In this document: piece by piece, positions 57,301 through 64,000 of the stretch
Numbering within the stretch: position 1 is the stretch's first letter
How the letters are laid out: each line of letters starts with the position of its first letter
DNA from: Camarhynchus parvulus
Taxonomy: Eukaryota > Chordata > Aves > Passeriformes > Thraupidae
DNA length: 64,000 nucleotides
Direction: 5' to 3'
NCBI RefSeq assembly: GCF_901933205.1
Contig: NC_044571.1
Span: 73,595,689-73,659,688, forward strand
The notes under the pieces: model-generated
Database searches by the model: none
Seen by the model: the letters and a program-made list of their open reading frames with translations, nothing else
What the model was told of the DNA's origin: nothing
Program-made: the position numbers and the translations under genes

Positions 57301-60300
57301 TCTCAACTGTTACAGAGAAATGAATAGTCATTAAATGGAATATGCTTTAAAAAAAGTTAGAATTTGACTTATATAAAAAGCTGTCTTAAAGAGTATTAGC
57401 CACAAGTTTAATTCAACAGGCTGGAAAGCCTGCAAAAGTAGCAGGCAATGGTGAAATATCACAGAAGTTTCAGATACACAGATCTGTTCTGCAATGAAGA
57501 GAGACTCAAACTCTTAAATGTAGTCTATTTAGCATTTCTTCAAACTGTCTAAAGAATCAGAAACAGTATACAAAGGAGTACAGATATACTGCTGTTGTAC
57601 AGCTGTACAGTTATATGCGCAACCTCAAAAAGTCAGAAAGTACTCTTCTCTTTGAAAACATTGATTTTGCAGTAACTGATACACAGGTAAATCACTTAGA
57701 AGCTAAAGATTATAAACAAAACTTAACCGGTATCATGTATCAACAAGAACAACAAAAAAAAAATCAATACAAAATGCAGAGATAATTCCAACCCTACCAC
57801 CACAACTGCCAACTTTGTATGAAGAAAATTCATTTAATAAAGTGAGGAGGAAACAGATCAGTGTGTGCAAGACGTACCATATGATTCTCGAACTCCAATA
57901 ACGAGCTGGGAGTCAAAAGCTTCTCCTAGTCTTTCAGCATGAACTAGCTTCATTGCACTGTCCTGAAGTCTGTTTTTTATATTTGAAAATATGGATTCAT
58001 TCCATGTATCTAACATGAGCTGCATATCAGGGAAAAAAAAAACTCTCAGAAAGGTACATGCAGACCTAAGTTTATGCAAAAAAGTACAAGACCTCAGAAA
58101 CAGAAATTGCGCAATTTATAATGTAATTTTCAGGTCCTACACAGCAGTTCAGCTATGTCAGAGCTTGATCTTGCTCTGAACTTGTTATAAAAGTCATATT
58201 CAGCTCACATTTTAAAATTACTTTATGTAACTGGACTGCTAAGGGAGTCAGTCTTGAATTCGTATATTCATTCCATAATCCCCCATTACTTCTACAGTTC
58301 TTCATAATCAGTTAAGTAACCTTCCAGAAATACAATGTGTCAGGAGTTGCTATATCGGGGTACTTTTGAGGTAAACACCCAAATATAATTCACCATTTGG
58401 CAGGCATGGTCTTAGACAAAACTAAAAACTCAACTAACACCAAAGTTACATGAAGAGAAAGACTGATGGATTTAAATTGCATTTATCCAACAAGAAAGTT
58501 CCGTATTCAAGTAATGTATCTATAGTTTATAAAAAACTCCACATCTCATCTAAGCACTGCCAAGTTTTAAGATTAGTAATGGATGCTCTTATCAAAATCC
58601 TCATCACTCAATGTGCCCCCTTATACTCCATTGTGTAATTTGTTAATTCTGGTGATTGCTACTAATGCTGCTGCATCACAGCAGTTAGGCAATTAGGATT
58701 GGTGCAACAAAGCTCTCTGGCAGTACAGCTCGCTCACCTTTCGAACAATGCTGTCTTCCACGTTGGACTTCTTGTTGCTGCCCTGCTTGCCCATCAGAGT
58801 GATCTCTAACTGACAGAAGGGCTTGGGCAAAATGTCGCACTGGGTGAAGAACTTGCGCCACTCCACAATGTAGGCTTTGAGTAGAGCTGTATCATCCTGG
58901 TGACTCAGCACTCTCTGCAGGTGGGGCGAGCAGAGGAGGGAATTTATTAATCAATTTATGCACAAAATATAGGCTCTGTTTATGCTGAAAATAACTCCCC
59001 ATATAAAACTCAAATATACACATATATCAGACTAGGGATGTCTACATATTGAAGTGCCATTTGGTTTCTTGAATCAGTTATTAACCCATGTCACACAAGT
59101 CATTTCTGAAGGGCAAAAAAAGACAGCAGTAAAAAAGTACACAGTAAGTTCAAATTTTCTAAATTAACCTCTTTTTCTCTTTTTAAGTCACGTGCAAGTA
59201 AAAAATTAAAATCTTTGGTCTAAAGGCTTGCGCTGGTACAACCATATTAAAAAAAATTAAATCAACATAAACCTGTAAGGCCTGTGTTATATTCTGTACA
59301 CTGACACATTTTGATTCAATGGCATCTACTAACCTTTCATTAGACCCAGACAGACAGTTAACATCTATATTTTATTAAATCCTGCAAACTTAGCTACATT
59401 GTACACTGGCTATCATAATGCCAAAAATAAAACCTGTCTATCAAATAACAGCCAACACAAACCACATCAAAAGGCCTCAGCTCAGCATGGCATTTATGCA
59501 TGTAAGCAGGTAAGCTATGGAACTTAAAAAACAACATTTATATGCCTGGTTTTAAAAAGGCCTCTATAAAAAACTATTTTCCTTGAAGGAAAGCCTTAGT
59601 GGTGTAAATCACTTCACTAAAAGGATAAAATAAAAGTGTACAGAATCTTTCTAAACCATCTAAACCATTGTCACAGGATGCTTTAGAATTTTTTTTTTAT
59701 TTCACAACTCCCTCTTTCAAATCCCTCATAGCAAAAGATGTTTTCTGTAAGTATGTGTTACAAACACAAGAACTTCCTTTGAGTCTATTGACAGTGCCAC
59801 TCATTTGGAGGGAAGCCCATAAAACTGGACAGCTGAGCTTGCTGAGTCGATAGCACAGATATTTGTAGTACACTGTACATATAGCGTCTTTTAAAACCAT
59901 CCATGAACATGTCAAAATAGCACTGAAGCTATATAGACTTTTTTTTTCAGACAGTAACTTCTTATGAAAAATTCTGCCTTTAGAAGTTTTCAAGCAGAAG
60001 AAAATTCCATAAGTACTGTTGGATAAACAAAAATAATGCTGTGTTTTATTTTTTTTAAATATACCATAAAAATCACTGCCCATCCCAGCTTTAAGCACTG
60101 TGAGAAAACAATGAGCCAGGCTCAGGGCTCAAGGCTCTTCTTTTTGTCAATAGAAATTTGCAGGGTAATTACGATCTCCAGAACATCACAAAATTTCAAA
60201 CAAAAAAGCAATGCATTTAGATCCAACAAAAGTCAGAATTATTTGGCTATTTTTCTAACAATGTGAATAAAAGTTATGAAACATTAATAACTTACTGCTT

Positions 60301-62761
60301 GTGCCTGTTTAATAAAATCAAGGATGTCTTCCTTCAGAGCTTGATGGATTTTTGCTGGACCTTTATCATCCCACAAGCACACTGCATGTACATCTCTAGA
60401 AAACAATTTATCCACCTTTTAGTAACAGCTACTCAAAATTTAATGCCGTAATGTATGAGGCTTTAACAGTTATAATTTCAGCATGTCTAAGAAATTTATA
60501 TGTGTTATCGAACAACACACAGCTAGATCCCAGTGACGCATGGGAGAAAGCATGTTTGGGGAAGAGACTGAAGCTTTAAGAAAAGTCCTGGAAGCAAGTA
60601 ACTGCAACCTATCTAGCAGAAGGCTATGGTCAAGAAGATGTGTAAGGCAATTCTGTTTTCAGTACCTATTCAATAATCCTTATTGAATTAAGGGCAATTT
60701 TTAAAGCTTTTTTTTGACATCACTTGCCAATAACAGCATTACTACTCAGCCCATGCTATCCTAAAATGCTATCATTAACATGCAGCCTTCCCTGACAGTT
60801 TCACAATCCAAGCACTACAACATTCTAGAAAGGCAACAGACCGTCCTCAGGAGAAATTTGAACCCTGAGGGATCAGGTGATTTAAAAAATGTTTCAATTC
60901 ATTTAATAAGATCACTCAAAACATTTCATGGAAGTGGTAGCATTTTCAAGTGAAACACTACTGGAGAAAAGTTACTAAACAGCACTGCAAAGCAAAATTC
61001 TGAGTTTTAATTGTCATTCAAATGAAACTTTTCCTACCTTACAGCTCAGTAAGTGTATCTTAACTCCTACTCTTTCCATACTGAAGACTAAATAAAGCAA
61101 GCTACAGTCCTAACCATATATCATCTATAACATGGCTTAGCAAGCTTTTTTTGACTCATTACCATCCTCTGGCTCTTCTTCCACCTTTCAGTAACAAGGC
61201 CACATCTCTGCAGAAAAGCACCCCTATAATCTGAAGCTATCACTTTGTTCCTATTAAATCAATACACTTATTTCAATACAAAAGCAGCTTTTTCAGTTTA
61301 ATCGAAAAGACAAAACTCACAAGTTGCTTTGACACAGATTAAAGGTGCTGGGCCAAGGTTTACAGAGGTCTAACCCAACTGGTGAGACTTACACAACATT
61401 CACAGGCAGAAAAGGTGTTACTGCATTTAGAATGTCATTGTTTCCTGACAGCAGTGAAAAAAAGCAGTACCAGATAATTATACTCACAGGGCATGTAGAA
61501 GACACCTACAGATTTTGCATTTTTATTAAGAAGCTTAACAAAGAACACTGTCCAAAAATATAAATCTAGGGAAGTGGGATCCTTTCTCTCAATAACTTTA
61601 ATTTAGCCATGAAGTTACTTAAGTTCTATTCAATAACTCAGCTACAAGAAAAAACTAATAAATATTAAGTTTTCATTCCAATGCAGAATTATTGAACTAG
61701 TTATTAAAAATTAAAGCAATTACTCAGAACTGAATTTTTACCTTAACTATACCAGCAGAGACATTGTAAGATACTAAAACCAGCCACATGTTAGATTACC
61801 TTTCCTCTTGGCTGGCAGAAAAATGTGACAGGTACATTAAACTCAGTGTAAAAAGTCACTACATTGTCCCCATCAAAAAGAGCAATAAAGACAGAGTACC
61901 ACAAGACTGCATTTGAAAAAAAACTTGCTATTTTGACAGATTTTAAAAAGCAAAAGAATAGTTTGCAGATTTGAATTATGACTACATTAGAGGGCAAATA
62001 ACTCCATTGAGACAAAGATTATTTTAGATATACTTCTGATGTTTCTTTTGTAACTCACTTCCATATCATGTTTTCAAAAATCACACAAAAAAATTATCAC
62101 CTAAGCTTCTGGAAAAGCAGCTTCTTGCTTTTTGGAAGGAAGAAAATGGCAGGGTTTCTAGAAAGCACATTAATACCAACATTGTCTGAAAACTCTTATA
62201 TTTCATTCTTAGGGTAAAAAAGTATTCAAATTAATCTGTTAATTCAAGTTAAACTGCAACACCCTGTTACTTCAGTTATTTTAGAAGAAAGCCATTCAAA
62301 TCAGAATAATGTAACATTCAGCAAACTGCCTTTATATTAATTTACTGACACAGCAGTAAACATTTTCTCTCCAATTCTAACAAGAAGTTTGTGGGCAGGT
62401 ACAAAACTTGTTTACTGAAGTCAAAAGCTCTGCTTTTCTTTCTCCACCCTATTTGCAAAGACCTGAATCCCAGCAAAGCTCAACTTTTGCACATTTAGAG
62501 TGAAGCTGGCACACTTAATAAAACTTAAAATAGTATTTTTGTTCTGTGTTTCCAAACAATCTGTGTCACATAATTCTGTCTGTATCAGGAGTAGTTCAGT
62601 AACTGTACTCCTATCATGCAGAAGGATGCAAGATACAAAACAATGACTTACGAAAACAGATCGAACCATTGCTGTTTCGTGACAGACTCCTGACGAAGAA
62701 GTTTCAGAACGATCGGGCGCATGAAATCCCATTTGTCTTCAAACTGAAGTGAACCTTTATT
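42153..62761 (-). CDS. CUL5: CUL5, cullin-5 ubiquitin ligase scaffold (exons 2-19; exon 1 outside window)
   Basis: Scaffold of CRL5 ubiquitin ligases. The N-terminal cullin repeats bind Elongin B/C with SOCS-box receptors; the C-terminal half binds RBX2 and is neddylated. Eighteen exons in transcript order: 62652-62761, 60296-60395, 58738-58914, 57878-58019, 56669-56814, 56512-56592, 55235-55328, 51939-52069, 51070-51177, 50421-50485, 48269-48401, 47601-47732, 46835-46958, 45945-46120, 45665-45826, 44864-44982, 43471-43594 and 42153-42347. They encode 772 residues plus stop. With the 8 residues expected from exon 1 this is 780, the human length. The neddylation lysine falls at residue 724 in QIMKMRKK. 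Few differences from the remembered human protein were seen, for example Asp for Glu in ILDFIKQ and Thr for Ser in KKITNAQ. The last intron has a GC donor; all others are GT-AG. Identity very secure. Confidence 0.98.
43469..43470 (-). promoter_or_regulatory. CUL5: Non-canonical GC splice donor, last CUL5 intron
   Basis: Reads ACCCAG then GCAAGTAACC. Exon 19 starts GAGGCTATC (EAI) and must join in phase 0. The GT four bases downstream would shift the frame. Consensus is perfect apart from the C at +2. Confidence 0.9.
43471..43594 (-). CDS. CUL5: CUL5 exon 18
   Basis: Encodes KNAKVQKRGKINLIGRLQLT then ERMREEENEGIVQLRILRTQ. Acceptor CTTTTTTCAG. The donor is CAG before GCAAGT, a GC donor forced by the phase of exon 19. 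Confidence 0.96.
44675..44800 (-). repeat. CR1 3' fragment, antisense, CUL5 intron 17
   Basis: GGAGGTCATCTAGTCCAATC then ACCTACTTGAAGCATGACTA matches the reverse complement of an avian CR1 3' end. Same strand as CUL5. Diverged; edges approximate. Confidence 0.65.
44864..44982 (-). CDS. CUL5: CUL5 exon 17
   Basis: Encodes SLVAFPKLKRQVLLYEPQVN then DFTEGTLFSVNQEFSLI. Acceptor CTCTGTAG, donor GTAAGA. Confidence 0.97.
45665..45826 (-). CDS. CUL5: CUL5 exon 16
   Basis: Encodes ITFKNEVGQYDLEVTTFQLA and FENLKLATELPDAELRRTLW. Acceptor CTTCACAG, donor GTATAT (weak beyond GTA). Confidence 0.96.
45945..46120 (-). CDS. CUL5: CUL5 exon 15
   Basis: Encodes DSVNIKILNAGAWSRSSEKV, EVEEFYKKNHSGRKLHWHHL and MSNGI. 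Part of the four-helix and alpha/beta cullin homology region that docks the RING partner. Acceptor ATCTTACAG, donor GTAAGT. Confidence 0.97.
46835..46958 (-). CDS. CUL5: CUL5 exon 14
   Basis: Encodes EVGMPADYVNKLARMFQDIK then DLNQAFKEMHKNNKLALP. Acceptor TTTATGTAG; the donor is CCAG before GTTTGC, a weak match, forced by the split Ala codon. Confidence 0.95.
47601..47732 (-). CDS. CUL5: CUL5 exon 13
   Basis: Encodes LLVLKYVQNKDVFMRYHKAH, LTRRLILDIS and EIEENMVEWLR, the start of the cullin homology domain. Acceptor TTTTGACAG, donor GTAAGT. Confidence 0.97.
48269..48401 (-). CDS. CUL5: CUL5 exon 12
   Basis: Encodes VGLKTQPESKCPELLANYCD then LRKTPLSKKLTSEEIEAKLK. Acceptor TTTTATCTAG, donor GTATGT. 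Confidence 0.97.
48402..50420 (-). other. CUL5: CUL5 intron 11
   Basis: A 2-kb intron with no recognisable exon or repeat. The part at 48.9-50.1 kb is somewhat less AT-rich than its surroundings. Confidence 0.5.
50421..50485 (-). CDS. CUL5: CUL5 exon 11
   Basis: A 65-base exon encoding AYKAVVNDATIFKLELPLKQ then KG. Acceptor CTTTTTCAG; the donor is AAGGG before GTAAGC, chosen by frame. Confidence 0.96.
51070..51177 (-). CDS. CUL5: CUL5 exon 10
   Basis: Encodes DSEKYVEQLLTLFNRFSKLV then AFQDDPRFLTARDK. Acceptor CTCTTTAG, donor GTATGT; phase 0 at both ends. Confidence 0.97.
51939..52069 (-). CDS. CUL5: CUL5 exon 9
   Basis: Encodes LHLMFSLMDKVPNGIEPMLK and HIVSAGLADMVAAAETITT. Acceptor ATCTTTCAG, donor GTAAGT. 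The 3.2-kb intron upstream (52070-55234) shows nothing recognisable apart from local AT-rich repeats. Confidence 0.97.
55235..55328 (-). CDS. CUL5: CUL5 exon 8
   Basis: Encodes LMECCVNALVTSFKETILAE then CQGMIKRNETE. Acceptor GTGTTTCAG, donor GTAAGT. Confidence 0.96.
56512..56592 (-). CDS. CUL5: CUL5 exon 7
   Basis: Encodes ADAKLKEEEKRALRYLETRR then ECNSVEA. The acceptor region reads CACAGGCAG; only the first AG keeps frame. Donor GTGAGT. Confidence 0.96.
56669..56814 (-). CDS. CUL5: CUL5 exon 6
   Basis: Encodes NLCSNPEDKLQIYRDNFEKA then RFYRTQAPSYLQQNGVQNYM. Acceptor CTTTGCAG, donor GTAAGT. Confidence 0.97.
57878..58019 (-). CDS. CUL5: CUL5 exon 5
   Basis: Encodes LMLDTWNESIFSNIKNRLQD and AERLGEAFDSQLVIGVRESY. 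Acceptor GATATGCAG, donor GTACGT; a Val codon is split at its end. Confidence 0.97.
58738..58914 (-). CDS. CUL5: CUL5 exon 4
   Basis: Encodes RVLSHQDDTALLKAYIVEWR, CDILPKPFCQLEITLMGKQG and VEDSIVRK. This is the cullin repeat 1 surface that contacts Elongin C and the SOCS box. Acceptor CACCTGCAG, donor GTGAGC. Confidence 0.98.
60296..60395 (-). CDS. CUL5: CUL5 exon 3
   Basis: Encodes DVHAVCLWDDKGPAKIHQAL then ILDFIKQAQA. Acceptor GTTTTCTAG, donor GTAAGT. Confidence 0.97.
60396..62651 (-). other. CUL5: CUL5 intron 2
   Basis: A 2.26-kb AT-rich intron; nothing recognised on either strand. Confidence 0.55.
62652..62761 (-). CDS. CUL5: CUL5 exon 2
   Basis: Encodes NKGSLQFEDKWDFMRPIVLK then ESVTKQQWFDLF, the start of cullin repeat 1. 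Acceptor TTCTTTTAG, donor GTAAGT. Confidence 0.97.
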
Positions 62762-64000
62762 CTAAAAGAAACAACAAAAAAGTAATGTTAATAAACCAGT
62801 ATCTTACTTTGTCTTTAAGGATTGCAGTTTATACAGTTAACATAAAAATATTTTCTCAGGTGTTCCTCATAAGCCAGCATTTAAGCTACACGACCACAGC
62901 TGAACAACACTTTTCAGTATTATTTTAAGAAGAGACAGAGCTATTATTTGGTTCAAAGAAACTGCCAATTTCTTTATTTAATCACTGCATTAGCTACAAG
63001 CAAAGTTCTAGCAAGCATTCTTCAGCTGTTAGTGGAGTTATGCACAGACAACAGGGATGGTATTTGGAGCAGCTTCACTGTTACGACCAAGATACCTGCG
63101 ATGGAAGTCGGGCAGCAGTTGCAAACCTGTCTTCAATAAATTACCCTCATCAGAATGGCAGCCAGGAGTCAGGAATGGTATTGTGGATGCTACCACGTAC
63201 CTTTTTTCTCTCACTGCGCAATTGGCATCAGCAGCAAAGAGGGAGGAAGGAAGCAGAGTAACGCAGGAGCTGCTGTATCGCAGACTCCCTTCCTCTGGGT
63301 TAACTGGCCACAAGACCAAGACTACCGCTGGTGTAGATAAAAATTATTTACTCCACGATGAAAAATCTAATCCCAGGTGGACTTTCCAAACTTATGATAC
63401 AAATTAAGAGGAAAGGTAAAGAAATGAAGTGCTCCCATATAATTCTGATTATTCTGAAAAATCTCACCACAGTATCCAGGCTAACTTCCATTATTTAAAA
63501 AAGCCAAAAAACACAACAACTTTGAGAGAAAAACAGCAGTTCTACCACATATGTTGTGACTCTCTTTGCTTAAAGTTCCACATTCTAAAAAGAGAAACCT
63601 GCAATTAAAAGAATACACCGACTGAGAGTTCTGTGGCAGAAAGACTACTGCTTCAGTTATCTGCAGACTACGTTCTAGTGCACTGTTTACTTCTGAACAG
63701 ATCATTGTCTTGGCTAGAAATACTACATTTGACACGATTCACTTCAAATAGAGCAACTAATACAGTCTAACTGCTTTAAATTCTGGTAAGTGCACTGTTC
63801 TGCAACAAACATCTCTTCAGATAAACAAGTACAAACAGCACACTATGTTCCCTCAATCACCTCCTTTTGATTAATTTCTACATGGAAATTTACAATTAAA
63901 TCTGTTATTTAGTATTCAGAATAAGCACAGTTCGGCGACCATATCCACTGGTGTCCTCAAGTTTGCAAGGATACCTCATCTTCAAGCTATAAAGATGCAA
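62762..64000 (-). other. CUL5: CUL5 intron 1, 3' part
   Basis: Sequence upstream of the exon 2 acceptor to the window edge. No CpG island and no match to the short MATSNLLK-type exon 1, so the CUL5 start and promoter lie beyond 64000. Confidence 0.65.

Noticed and set aside
1..64000. Search for tRNA, CRISPR, operon, phage or other unknown multi-gene system
   Set aside because: None seen on either strand; the window is explained by three vertebrate genes, their introns, UTRs and LINE fragments.

Overview
This is a window of vertebrate nuclear DNA, most likely from a bird (avian rather than another sauropsid is an inference). It carries three intron-rich protein-coding genes, many fragments of CR1-type LINEs, one CpG island promoter and AT-rich introns. 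There are no bacterial-style operons, CRISPR arrays or phage genes. Gene identities come from reading spliced exons in frame and comparing them with remembered vertebrate protein sequences. No alignment or database search was run.

Layout. Positions 1-20.4 kb hold NPAT on the + strand, exons 2-18; exon 1 and the ATM-side promoter lie off the left edge. Positions 20.8-35.0 kb hold ACAT1 on the - strand, all 12 coding exons, with its CpG island promoter at about 34.5-35.6 kb. NPAT and ACAT1 converge tail to tail, with stop codons under 2 kb apart. Positions 35-42 kb are the ACAT1 upstream region followed by the probable long CUL5 3' UTR. Positions 42.15-64 kb hold CUL5 on the - strand, coding exons 2-19; exon 1 is off the right edge. 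The order NPAT-ACAT1-CUL5 is the mirror image of human 11q22.3 (CUL5-ACAT1-NPAT-ATM), so this is a conserved vertebrate block.

Every splice junction was checked for reading frame. The ACAT1 exons sum to 423 codons plus stop. The CUL5 exons sum to 772 codons plus stop, which is the human 780 minus the 8 residues expected from exon 1. The NPAT exons give about 1,454 residues, or about 1,467 with exon 1. The three proteins are not one pathway: NPAT is the cyclin E/CDK2-controlled activator of histone genes, ACAT1 is mitochondrial acetoacetyl-CoA thiolase, and CUL5 is the scaffold of SOCS-box ubiquitin ligases.

I found no previously undescribed biological system. The most interesting sequence-level observations are these: GC-AG introns as the last intron of both NPAT and CUL5, each with an otherwise perfect donor; a tandem NAGNAG acceptor in NPAT; a sharply CpG-rich patch inside NPAT exon 17; a CR1 3' end inside the ACAT1 CpG island; possible NPAT/ACAT1 3' overlap; and a long (GGAT)n tract close to the last NPAT exon.
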